From NCBI GenBank assembly GCA_020342025.1, contig CP070840.1:1743985-1755106 (forward strand): DNA of 11,122 nucleotides, read 5' to 3'. A program made the position numbers and the translations under genes. The notes beneath the pieces are model-generated. The model was given only the letters and a program-made list of their open reading frames with translations. It did not search any database and was not told the DNA's origin. This document shows positions 1 to 5,821 of this stretch, piece by piece; position 1 is the stretch's first letter; every line of letters begins with the position of its first letter. This stretch comes from Deltaproteobacteria bacterium. Its GTDB lineage: Bacteria; Desulfobacterota; DSM-4660; Desulfatiglandales; HGW-15.

Positions 1-141
1 CAAGCCCTTCTCAACTTGGTGTTGACAGTTCTTTTTTGGATTCCGGGGATGATTCATGCTCTGTTCGTTGTAAATGGTTATTATGCGGATCAGCGGACAG
101 ATAGAGTTATCGAAGCCTTAAGAGAAAAGCAATCCCAGTAG
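1..141 (+). CDS. Pmp3/YqaE family (UPF0057) small membrane protein, C-terminal part only
   Basis: The open frame enters from the left edge and stops with TAG at 139-141, giving 46 visible residues. It contains the hydrophobic stretch NLVLTVLFWIPGMIHALFVV, which matches the second membrane helix and the hallmark 'L..LGWIPGIIHALYVI' of the Pmp3/YqaE/UPF0057 family. These are tiny proteolipids of about 50-60 residues with two transmembrane helices, linked in yeast, plants and bacteria to membrane potential and salt or stress tolerance. After the helix comes a polar tail of about 24 residues (YYADQRTDRVIEALREKQSQ and similar), as seen in the longer bacterial members. The start codon and first helix lie outside the window. 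The next gene, a DUF2959 lipoprotein, begins 45 bases downstream, so the two are likely one transcript. The family call is confident from the motif; the function is family knowledge only. Confidence 0.82.
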   Translation, partial: QALLNLVLTVLFWIPGMIHALFVVNGYYADQRTDRVIEALREKQSQ

Positions 142-172
142 CTCGTATCAGCGCCTTTGGGTCTTATCCAAG

Positions 173-179
173 AAGGAGG
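173..179 (+). promoter_or_regulatory. Shine-Dalgarno AAGGAGG deciding the start of the DUF2959 gene
   Basis: A perfect AAGGAGG sits 7 bases before ATG 187. An in-frame TTG at 157 lies upstream of this site, so 187 is the better start. It also puts a clean lipoprotein signal peptide at the N-terminus. Confidence 0.85.
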
Positions 180-186
180 ATATCTT

Positions 187-852
187 ATGACTAAATCCAT
201 CCTGGGAATGGAGCTTAGGTTGGCCGCTCTTTTCACGATTCTATTGTTTTTACTTGGTTGTGAAACCACTTATTACAAGACCATGGAGAAGCTAGGCTAC
301 CACAAGCGAGATCTGATGGTCGAGCGGGTTGCGGAGGCCCGGGACGCTCAGAAAGAGGCTAAAGAGCAGTTTGAATCGGCCCTGGAAAAATTCAGTAGTG
401 TTCTGAAGTTTGAGGGAGGGGAGTTGGAGGAAAAATATGAGAAGCTTAAGGCGGAGTATGAGAAGAGCGAGTCAAAAGCGAAAGCCGTGCGAGATCGTAT
501 CGAAGCTGTGGAGGATGTGGCTGAAGACCTGTTTGATGAATGGCAAGGTGAATTGAGCCAATATACTAACCAGAGCCTGCGCCAAAGCAGTGAACGTAAA
601 TTGAAGCAGACCCGGCGGCAGTATTTGCAACTCATCAGAGCCATGAAACGGGTTGAAAGGAAAATTGATCCGGTCCTCTCCGCCTTCCGAGATCAGGTCC
701 TGTACCTAAAACATAACCTGAACGCACGCGCCATTGCCTCATTGAGAAGTGAGTTGGTTTCCGTCGAGGCGGATGTGGCCTCTCTCATCAAAGAGATGGA
801 AGCTTCGATCGCAGAGGCCAATACCTTCATTGAGGCCATAGAAAAGGAATAG
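187..852 (+). CDS. DUF2959 family lipoprotein
   Basis: This 221-residue protein has an N-terminal hydrophobic signal (about residues 10-24) ending in the lipobox LLGC. Cys25 is the expected lipidation site, and Glu at +2 suggests outer-membrane sorting. The mature part is almost entirely charged and helical, with heptad-like Glu/Lys/Ala spacing, so it is probably a long coiled coil in the periplasm. Conserved stretches such as HKRDLMVERVAEARDAQKEA, the 'EDVAEDLFDEW' segment and FRDQVLYLKHNLNARAIASL match the DUF2959 family (PF11172), whose molecular function is unknown. The length agrees with the family. It follows a Pmp3-type membrane protein by 45 bases and precedes a methyltransferase by 6 bases, which implies co-transcription. 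A link to envelope stress is inference from the Pmp3 neighbour. Family assignment is confident; function is not known. Confidence 0.88.
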   Translation: MTKSILGMELRLAALFTILLFLLGCETTYYKTMEKLGYHKRDLMVERVAEARDAQKEAKEQFESALEKFSSVLKFEGGELEEKYEKLKAEYEKSESKAKAVRDRIEAVEDVAEDLFDEWQGELSQYTNQSLRQSSERKLKQTRRQYLQLIRAMKRVERKIDPVLSAFRDQVLYLKHNLNARAIASLRSELVSVEADVASLIKEMEASIAEANTFIEAIEKE

Positions 853-858
853 CGCCTT

Positions 859-1485
859 ATGGGTCCTTACGAGACGCCTGACAAAGAAGAGGTGGACAGG
901 ATCAACCGACTCCAGCGCAAATTGTTTGATGAACTATATCACTTGTTTGATCCTCCGCTTCCAGTTGGGGTGCCGGCACGTTTAGAGAGAATTGTTGCAT
1001 CGGCTGAAATAGTCAAGGGTGACAATGTTTTGGACGTGGGTTCTGGTACAGGGATTCTGGTGCCATTGATTCAAAAGCATGAGCCAGCCCGCATTTTCGC
1101 CTGCGATCTTTCAGGGGCCATGCTGAGGCAACTAAAGAAGCATTATCCCCCTGTGGAGGCCATCGTTTCAGATATCAGAGAGCTCGCCTTACCCGATTCA
1201 ATCCTTGATGTGGTTTTCATCAATGCATGTTACCCCAATATTGTGGACAAAGTGGGAGCCTTTGCCAATCTTGGCAGAATGGCCAGACCAGCGGGCCGTA
1301 TGGTTATCAGCCATCCATTGGGCAAAACATTTATTGATTCTCTAAAGGAAAAAGTCCCCTTTCCCCTGGATGATTTCCCGGAAAAGTCTGAGGCCGACAT
1401 CTTGTTTGGACCTTTTGGATTTGGCGTAAAAGAGTTTATTGACGAGCCAGAACTCTATATCCTCGTCCTCACAAAACAGAATTAG
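859..1485 (+). CDS. Class I SAM-dependent methyltransferase (UbiE-like fold)
   Basis: The protein has 208 residues. The SAM-binding motif I is VLDVGSGTG (residues 57-65). The acidic end of strand beta-2 follows (FACDLSGAML), then a motif II-like DIRELALPDSILDVVF. This is a seven-stranded Rossmann-type class I methyltransferase, closest in style to the UbiE/Methyltransf_11 group. Those enzymes transfer the methyl group of S-adenosylmethionine to varied small molecules, so the substrate cannot be read from sequence. An N-terminal helical region of about 50 residues (rich in Arg, Leu, Asp) precedes the core and probably forms the substrate lid. The start ATG lies 6 bases after the DUF2959 stop, with an AAGGAA at 844-849 as a modest ribosome site inside the previous gene, which suggests coupled translation. 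No membrane segment is visible, so it should be cytoplasmic. Fold call is confident; the specific reaction is unknown. Confidence 0.85.
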   Translation: MGPYETPDKEEVDRINRLQRKLFDELYHLFDPPLPVGVPARLERIVASAEIVKGDNVLDVGSGTGILVPLIQKHEPARIFACDLSGAMLRQLKKHYPPVEAIVSDIRELALPDSILDVVFINACYPNIVDKVGAFANLGRMARPAGRMVISHPLGKTFIDSLKEKVPFPLDDFPEKSEADILFGPFGFGVKEFIDEPELYILVLTKQN

Positions 1486-1627
1486 CATCCTTACGAAAAT
1501 CCCCTTGCTCCCTTTACAAAAGGGAGGTCTTCAAAGGGAAGTGAATTGGTGAAAATGTGGGCAGGTTGCGATGACGGAGCAGACTGCGAGCGTGGCATAA
1601 GGCGAAAGAAAAAGACTCAGGTTGTTT
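1486..1627. other. 142-base intergenic region between methyltransferase and DUF2284 gene
   Basis: This is the longest gap in the + strand gene block. Its first 45 bases hold a perfect 8-bp hairpin (separate entry) inside a purine/pyrimidine-biased segment. The rest shows no convincing -35/-10 pair, no sigma-54 GG/GC box and no small gene. If the upstream operon ends here, a promoter for the next gene should lie between about 1530 and 1625, but I cannot point to one. Confidence 0.5.
1508..1526. repeat. Palindromic hairpin (CTCCCTTT-ACA-AAAGGGAG), probable remnant of a dispersed repeat
   Basis: An 8-bp perfect stem with a 3-base loop is present: CTCCCTTT at 1508-1515 and AAAGGGAG at 1519-1526. 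A further AAAGGGAA occurs at 1533-1540 and a CCCC run at 1501-1504. There is no T-run on either side, so it is a poor rho-independent terminator. CCCTTTACAAAGGG-type palindromes flanked by 'AATCCCC' are a frequent dispersed intergenic repeat in deltaproteobacterial genomes (recalled from general knowledge). This copy looks degenerate. It could still act as an mRNA 3'-end stabiliser or weak terminator for the upstream genes. Confidence 0.55.
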
Positions 1628-2146
1628 ATGAAGAAAGAGATGCTGGAAATGGAGAAATACGTTCAACGAGCAGAAGAGCACAAAATGGTTGATGCCAAGA
1701 TCATTTCGCCTCACGATATCTTTTTTGATATCCGAGCCATATTGAAGTGTCGATGGGGTTGTGAAGATTTCTTCGAGAACAATATAAGATGCCACACGAG
1801 AAATACCACCTTTCAAGAGCGCGTTGAAATGGTCAAAAGATACCATCATGTATTATTGGTTCATTCCCATGATCCCAGAGAATTGAGCAAAGCAGTCCTT
1901 GAGATGGAAAGGGCCGCTTTCCTTGACGGATACTATTTCGCCTTTGCAATTAGAACGTGTAACCTTTGTAAAATCTGCACCGTGCAGCAGGGAGAGCCGT
2001 GTCCGACCCCTGACAAAGTAAGACCTTGTGACCAGAGCTTTGGTATTGATGTGTACAAGACCGTACGCAATCTGGGACTACCGTGCGACGTCTTGCAGAG
2101 TAACACCAGTGTCCAAAATCGTTACGGCTTTGTCCTGCTTGACTAA
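1628..2146 (+). CDS. DUF2284 cysteine-rich, predicted metal-binding protein
   Basis: From ATG 1628 the protein has 172 residues; an in-frame TTG at 1622 and ATG at 1640 are alternatives, and no start has a strong ribosome site. The Cys pattern is that of DUF2284 (PF10050): CRWGC at 41-45, Cys55, then CNLCKIC at 111-117, Cys125 and Cys134. Around it are the family motifs FLDGYYFAFA before the cluster and 'RPC..SFGIDVYKTVRNLGLP' after it. The N-terminal Cys group and the CxxCxxC group resemble ligands for an iron-sulfur cluster or zinc. Family members are common in anaerobic bacteria and archaea, and no reaction is established. The protein is soluble, with no signal or membrane helix. It is followed after 20 bases by a deformylase homologue with a good ribosome site, so the two probably share a transcript. 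The family call is confident; Fe-S binding is inference. Confidence 0.85.
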   Translation: MKKEMLEMEKYVQRAEEHKMVDAKIISPHDIFFDIRAILKCRWGCEDFFENNIRCHTRNTTFQERVEMVKRYHHVLLVHSHDPRELSKAVLEMERAAFLDGYYFAFAIRTCNLCKICTVQQGEPCPTPDKVRPCDQSFGIDVYKTVRNLGLPCDVLQSNTSVQNRYGFVLLD

Positions 2147-2166
2147 ATCCATGAGGGGGGCCTTGT

Positions 2167-2694
2167 ATGGCGGTCAGGGAGATTCTCCTTCTCGGCAATC
2201 CAATCCTCTATGAGATTAGCAAACCAGTCCGAAAGCAGGGGGTGACTAAGATTGCTGGAGTCGTGAAAGACCTTCACGACACAATGATGGCCTTCAGGGA
2301 GCGGTACGGCGTGGGACGGGCCATTGCTGCCCCTCAGATCGGCGTGATGAAACGACTTGTTTACATGTACATTGATGACCCCGTGATCTTCATCAACCCT
2401 GTTTTGGACAACAAAAGCGAAGACATGATTCAGGTCTGGGATGACTGCATGTGCTTCCCCGAGTTGCTCGTTAAGGTACGCAGACACAAGAGGTGCCGTA
2501 TCAGATATCAGAACATGGACTGGGGCAAGGAAAAGATTTGGCTGGAAGATGATCTCTCCGAGTTACTCCAGCATGAGATTGACCATTTGGACGGGATACT
2601 CGCCTTGTCACGAGCCGTCGACAACCATTCATTCGCCTTGAGAAGCCAGAAACAGCTTTTGGAGAGACAAAATGCCTCTTCACTTGGAAAATGA
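2167..2694 (+). CDS. def: Peptide deformylase family protein, off-consensus motifs
   Basis: This 175-residue protein belongs to the peptide deformylase family. These metalloenzymes (Fe2+ or similar metal) remove the N-formyl group from nascent proteins. Motif 3 is intact: HEIDHLDG, with His136 and His140 as metal ligands and Glu137 as catalyst. The third ligand is Cys94. Motif 1 reads GVGRAIAAPQIG (48-59) instead of G-x-G-L-A-A-P-Q, with two extra residues before AAPQ; Gln57 is kept. Motif 2 reads DDCMC where the canonical form is EGCLS. All catalytic residues are therefore present, but the substrate-pocket sequence differs from the bacterial type 1 enzyme. ATG 2167 is preceded by GAGGGGGG at 2153-2160. 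It does not sit beside fmt, the usual partner of housekeeping def, so it may be a second deformylase or a paralogue with another amidase substrate. Family confident, exact role less so. Confidence 0.82.
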   Translation: MAVREILLLGNPILYEISKPVRKQGVTKIAGVVKDLHDTMMAFRERYGVGRAIAAPQIGVMKRLVYMYIDDPVIFINPVLDNKSEDMIQVWDDCMCFPELLVKVRRHKRCRIRYQNMDWGKEKIWLEDDLSELLQHEIDHLDGILALSRAVDNHSFALRSQKQLLERQNASSLGK

Positions 2695-2696
2695 AT

Positions 2697-2724
2697 TTGA
2701 CCCATCTCAAATTCCTCTTATCCT
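2697..2724 (+). promoter_or_regulatory. Possible sigma-70-type promoter upstream of the TIM homologue
   Basis: TTGACC (2697-2702, 5/6 to the -35 consensus) and TATCCT (2719-2724, 4/6 to the -10 consensus) are separated by 16 bases. They lie in the 48-base gap before ATG 2743. The match could easily be chance; transcript mapping is needed to believe it. Confidence 0.22.
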
Positions 2725-2742
2725 TGACCAAATAGCTGCTGC

Positions 2743-3531
2743 ATGAAAAACTTACCCACACGCAAAGCATTCGCCCTTGCCAATTGGAAAATGGCGATGG
2801 ATATCTCCGAAAGCCTTGCTTTTGCACGCGAGTTTCCAGCGGTGATCGGTAGCCTTGCCCAATCGGTGGATATTGTTCTCTGTCCGCCATATACTGCCCT
2901 CTACGCGTTATCGCGAGTCCTGACTGACACACCGATTGATTTGGGAGCACAGAATTTACACGCAGGGACCGGCAAAGCCCACACAGGAGAAATTTCTGCC
3001 ATGCTACTTGCCGATGCCGGGTGCAGATGGGTTATGCTTGGCCATTGGGAGATTCGCCGGCGAACGGGTGAAAGGGATGTGGACTTCAACAAAAAGATGC
3101 GGGTGGGGTTTCAGGCCGGGCTACGTCCTATCCTCCTGATGGGAGAAGGGAACAAAGAGCAGGGAGAGGCTGAAGCGGTACTGGCATCTCGTCTTCCCAT
3201 CCTATTTGACCACTGTGAGCCGGGGCAAGTGGCCCAGGGGGTCATTGTTTACGAACCCGAGTGGACAATCGGGGCACAAAAACCCGCGCCGCCCGATTAC
3301 ATCGCCACCAGCTGCGCCTTCATCCGAAATTGGATTGGGCAAGCGTTCGGGAAGGATGTGGCGCAACAGATGCGCATTATATATGGCGGTAGCGTGGCCC
3401 CTGAGCATGTGGAGAATCTGCTTGCGTCACCAGACCTGGATGGATTGGGCGCAGGCCGTAAAGGCCGTGATCCCTTCGCTTTTGCTCAGATTGTGCGATT
3501 GATTGCAGCGGCAAAGGGTCTGACTCCTTAG
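2743..3531 (+). CDS. tpiA: Triosephosphate isomerase family protein, divergent
   Basis: The 262-residue protein is a TIM-barrel isomerase of the TpiA family, whose canonical reaction interconverts dihydroxyacetone phosphate and glyceraldehyde 3-phosphate in glycolysis. The catalytic set is present: Asn14 and Lys16 in ANWKM, His101 in LGHWE, and Glu171 in YEPEWTIG. YGGSV near the C-terminus supplies phosphate contacts. Several hallmarks are altered. GHSERR becomes GHWEIRRR (Ser to Trp, Arg shifted), lid loop 6 is PEWTIGAQ rather than PVWAIGTG, and the last phosphate loop is GLGAGRKG rather than the usual LVGGAS form. A 'DGL..GR' ending is reminiscent of tetrulose-phosphate isomerases (EryH/DerI type), but this is a loose resemblance. 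No good ribosome site precedes the ATG; upstream in-frame codons reach a stop at 2725-2727. Fold and catalytic residues are confident; substrate is uncertain. Confidence 0.82.
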   Translation: MKNLPTRKAFALANWKMAMDISESLAFAREFPAVIGSLAQSVDIVLCPPYTALYALSRVLTDTPIDLGAQNLHAGTGKAHTGEISAMLLADAGCRWVMLGHWEIRRRTGERDVDFNKKMRVGFQAGLRPILLMGEGNKEQGEAEAVLASRLPILFDHCEPGQVAQGVIVYEPEWTIGAQKPAPPDYIATSCAFIRNWIGQAFGKDVAQQMRIIYGGSVAPEHVENLLASPDLDGLGAGRKGRDPFAFAQIVRLIAAAKGLTP

Positions 3532-3614
3532 ATGGCAAGAGGATCCGAATCGCTCGTGATAGGGCAGTTTTAACGCACCCACGGGAAAAATTGAAGACAT
3601 GGAGGGGTTGCCAT
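3532..3614. other. 83-base gap before the SDR gene
   Basis: The stretch between the TIM homologue and the dehydrogenase contains no terminator-like hairpin with a T-run and no convincing promoter. A 13-codon ATG frame begins directly after the TIM stop (3532-3573) but has no ribosome site and is probably chance. The only clear signal is the GGAGGGG ribosome site at 3601-3607. Confidence 0.5.
3601..3607 (+). promoter_or_regulatory. Shine-Dalgarno GGAGGGG deciding the start of the SDR gene
   Basis: GGAGGGG ends 7 bases before ATG 3615. The alternative TTG at 3591 lies upstream of this site and would add eight residues before the conserved start of the SDR fold, so 3615 is preferred. Confidence 0.8.
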
Positions 3615-4346
3615 ATGGGCCAACTGGAGGGAAAGGTAGCCATCATCACCGGTGCGAGCAAGGGGATTGGCAAGGGGATAGCGGGAGCCTTCGCGAAAGA
3701 GGGGGCAAAACTCGTGATTGCCTCCCGAAACAGAGATAACCTGAATGCAACGGCCACTGAACTCCGGGCCCAAGGGGCCAATGTCCTTGTGGTTCCCACA
3801 GATGTTACCGACGAGGAACAGGTGGTAGATTTGTTCAACAAGGTCATGCAGGAGTTTGGTCGCCTCGACATTTTGGTAAACAATGCGGGGATCTTTGACG
3901 GCGGGCCCATCGAGGAAATATCTCTCGAGACCTGGCAGAAGGTCATAGACGTCAATCTTACCGGCCCTTTCCTTTGCAGTCGGGAGGCCATGAAGATCAT
4001 GAAAAAACAGAATGCGGGTCGAATCATTAACATCGGCAGCATTTCCGCTCAGATGCCACGCTTTAACTCATTGCCTTACACGACCACAAAGCATGGGCTC
4101 GTGGGGCTAACCAAAGCCACGGCTCTGGAAGGCCGAGCTTTTGGTATCGCGGCCAGTTGTCTTCATCCCGGCAATGTGGCCACCGAACTGCGTCAGGCCA
4201 GCAAAGAACTTATGGATGAAGAGCCCATGATGACCATTGAGGATGTGGCTATGACGGCCGTTACTATGGCGGCCCTACCCGGTAACGTGAATCTGTTGGA
4301 GGCCATTGTACTGCCGATTGATCAAGTTTACCTCGGCCGTGGATAA
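3615..4346 (+). CDS. Short-chain dehydrogenase/reductase (SDR), classical type
   Basis: The 243-residue protein is a classical SDR, an NAD(P)-dependent oxidoreductase acting on alcohol or carbonyl groups. The dinucleotide-binding motif is TGASKGIG (12-19), the structural motif is NNAG (89-92), and the catalytic set is Asn114, Ser142, Tyr155 and Lys159 (YTTTK). The fold is complete in length (about 250 residues is usual). Arg38 just after strand beta-2 (ASRNRD) suggests NADP(H) rather than NAD(H), an inference from charge. Sequence style resembles 3-oxoacyl-ACP reductase (FabG-like) enzymes, but the specific substrate cannot be read. The 3' end overlaps no other real start; the following zinc-ribbon methyltransferase most likely begins 40 bases later. 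No membrane segment or signal is visible, so it should be cytoplasmic. Confidence 0.9.
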   Translation: MGQLEGKVAIITGASKGIGKGIAGAFAKEGAKLVIASRNRDNLNATATELRAQGANVLVVPTDVTDEEQVVDLFNKVMQEFGRLDILVNNAGIFDGGPIEEISLETWQKVIDVNLTGPFLCSREAMKIMKKQNAGRIINIGSISAQMPRFNSLPYTTTKHGLVGLTKATALEGRAFGIAASCLHPGNVATELRQASKELMDEEPMMTIEDVAMTAVTMAALPGNVNLLEAIVLPIDQVYLGRG

Positions 4347-4375
4347 AGGAGAACAGGCATCATCTTTCTTGAATG

Positions 4376-4381
4376 AAAGGG
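4376..4381 (+). promoter_or_regulatory. Probable ribosome site AAAGGG before GTG 4387
   Basis: AAAGGG lies 5 bases before GTG 4387. A stronger AAAGGAG at 4346-4352 also exists but is about 17 bases from the nearest in-frame start (TTG 4369), too far for normal use, so the exact start stays open. Confidence 0.45.
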
Positions 4382-4386
4382 AACGT

Positions 4387-5205
4387 GTGAACCGATGCAA
4401 AGGAATACATGATTATGTTTGTCCCAACTGCAAAGGGGAACTGGAACTGAGACAAGAGACTCTTGTCTGTCTACCCTGTCAAGTGTCTTATCCCATCATT
4501 AAAGGGATTCCTGATTTTATATCAGAAGACCTGTCTTATAGCTTTAATCCTGTTTTCCGCAGGCTGTGGGCCTTTGACGTACTGGCGCCCGTGTACGAGT
4601 CATTCTTTTGGTATAACTTTTTTGTCAATTTTGTGGGTGGATTTGGTAGTACATCACGGAGCAAAATGATGCACAACATTACGGCGTTGGTACATACGGA
4701 TGAAGGCACCATTCTGGACGTGGCTTGTGGGCCTGGAATACTTAGTCGCGGCATCGCCTCATCCCCTGTTTTTGTACATGGAATTGACGCTTCTATGGGT
4801 ATGCTCCGGAGGGGCGTCTTCTACACCAAACGAGACCAAATCGTAAATATGCGATTTGCCCGGGCCAAGGCGGAGGAATTGCCGTTTGGGCCCGCCTTCT
4901 TCGATGCAGCCATATGCGGCGGAGCACTCCACCTTTTCAGAGACCCGTTGTTGGCATTGCGGGAAATCGGCCGCACCATGAGGGAAGGGGCACCCCTTGC
5001 GGTTACCACGCTCATAAGCGGCCAAAAGGGTATTTTGCGTTTTCCACCTGTCCGTAGGTATGCAGAGCAACATCATGGGATTCATGTTTTTGAGATAGAT
5101 GAACTTGAGCAACATCTCTCAGACGCTGGTTTTGAGCATTTTGAGCCAAGAATTTACGGATCGCTCTTGCTGTTCAGGGCGCGAAGGGCCAGGGTGACCG
5201 GCTAG
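4387..5205 (+). CDS. Trm112-like zinc ribbon fused to a class I methyltransferase
   Basis: From GTG 4387 the protein has 272 residues. An N-terminal zinc ribbon carries CPNC (Cys12, Cys15) and CLPC (Cys28, Cys31), followed by SYPIIKGIPDFI, the pattern of Trm112-like domains. A class I SAM-dependent methyltransferase follows: motif I ILDVACGPG (109-117), then GIDASMGML, an ARAEELPFGPAFFDAAIC-like motif (ARAKAEELPFGPAFFDAAIC), and a C-terminal SAM-fold half. The layout resembles the plant chloroplast methyltransferases of the At1g78140/At2g41040 type and also RlmA-type rRNA methyltransferases with an N-terminal zinc finger; the substrate is unknown. The open frame extends back to TTG 4306 inside the SDR gene, but GTG 4387 has AAAGGG at 4376-4381 before it and starts just ahead of the ribbon. 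A TTG at 4369 is another option. Next gene starts after 14 bases. Confidence 0.82.
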   Translation: MNRCKGIHDYVCPNCKGELELRQETLVCLPCQVSYPIIKGIPDFISEDLSYSFNPVFRRLWAFDVLAPVYESFFWYNFFVNFVGGFGSTSRSKMMHNITALVHTDEGTILDVACGPGILSRGIASSPVFVHGIDASMGMLRRGVFYTKRDQIVNMRFARAKAEELPFGPAFFDAAICGGALHLFRDPLLALREIGRTMREGAPLAVTTLISGQKGILRFPPVRRYAEQHHGIHVFEIDELEQHLSDAGFEHFEPRIYGSLLLFRARRARVTG

Positions 5206-5219
5206 AGAAAGGAGGTTGC

Positions 5220-5426
5220 ATGGTGAGACAGCAATCCAGATGGGCCAGGCGCCTGATAAAATGTCCAGAGGGAAGAGGTGAGTCGGGGCTTTTTGTGGAA
5301 TGGCGCCTCCAAAAAGATGGAGAGATTGTAAATAGCGTCAGCTGCAATAATCTCCAACTCTTAGATCTCAGCGGCAGTGATTGCCAGTGGTCGTGTTGGC
5401 AGAAAATCCCCCGAAAAGAAGATTGA
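5220..5426 (+). CDS. Small cysteine-containing hypothetical protein (68 aa)
   Basis: I do not recognise a named family. The frame has an excellent ribosome site, AAAGGAGG at 5208-5215, placed just after the previous stop and 4 bases before ATG 5220, which strongly supports translation. The 68-residue product is basic at the N-terminus (QQSRWARRLIK) and then carries four cysteines: Cys15 in KCPEGRG, Cys42 in VSCNN, and Cys55 and Cys59 in DCQWSCW. Four cysteines with a CxxxC pair could bind a metal or form disulfides; this is inference. There is no signal peptide or membrane helix. It sits between a zinc-ribbon methyltransferase and a PAS protein in what looks like one transcript (14 and 40 base gaps). 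Confidence 0.72.
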   Translation: MVRQQSRWARRLIKCPEGRGESGLFVEWRLQKDGEIVNSVSCNNLQLLDLSGSDCQWSCWQKIPRKED

Positions 5427-5466
5427 TCGGATAGTTGGATCATTGGGGAAGAATTAGGAGGTTGGA

Positions 5467-5811
5467 ATGGAAAATCATTCCTGGGTGCAGGAGTTTGCGG
5501 TTTCCATAACGGTCTGTGATCCTGAGGGGATCATTCTGGAGATGAATGACAAGGCCATAGAGAATTTCCAGGAACAGGGAGGCGAGAAATTGATGGGCAC
5601 CAATCTTTTTGACTGTCATCCTGAACCTGCACGCACCAAACTGAAAAAGCTCATGGATGCCCGTCAGGCTAATGTGTATACCGTGGAGAAAAATGGGGCG
5701 AAAAGGCTTATTTATCAGACACCATGGTATCGGGGTGAAAAGTACCGCGGCTTTGTGGAGTTAATCCTGGAGATTCCTGCCCAAATGCCCCATTTTGTCC
5801 GTAACAGATGA
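5467..5811 (+). CDS. Stand-alone PAS domain protein
   Basis: The 114-residue protein is essentially one PAS domain. 'SITVCDPEGIILEMNDKAIE' at about 13-32 is the typical PAS start (strands A-B then helix C). It is followed by 'GGEKLMGTNLFDCHPEPA' and a C-terminal strand set ending in GFVELILEIP. No kinase, cyclase, helix-turn-helix or other output domain is attached, so it must signal through a partner or simply bind a ligand. The conserved HPEPARTKLKKLM segment and the 'VYTVEKNGAKRLIYQTPWY' stretch are shared, as I recall, with a group of small PAS proteins from anaerobic bacteria. AGGAGG at 5456-5461 precedes the ATG by 5 bases. Its last codons overlap or abut the transporter gene that follows, suggesting translational coupling; a sensory role for transport is inference. 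Cofactor and signal cannot be told from the sequence. Confidence 0.85.
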   Translation: MENHSWVQEFAVSITVCDPEGIILEMNDKAIENFQEQGGEKLMGTNLFDCHPEPARTKLKKLMDARQANVYTVEKNGAKRLIYQTPWYRGEKYRGFVELILEIPAQMPHFVRNR

Positions 5812-5821
5812 GCGATATTCA

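Noticed and set aside
1590..1610. TGGCA-type sigma-54 -24 element
   Set aside because: TGGCAT occurs at 1593-1598 but there is no TTGC at the required spacing, so it is not a credible sigma-54 promoter.
1514..1849. Open frame of 111 codons on the - strand
   Set aside because: It is antisense to the DUF2284 gene, has no ribosome site or recognisable motif, and the + strand frame carries the conserved cysteine signature.
3377..4042. 221-codon open frame on the - strand
   Set aside because: It lies opposite the TIM and SDR genes, both of which have intact catalytic motifs; the antisense translation shows no domain.
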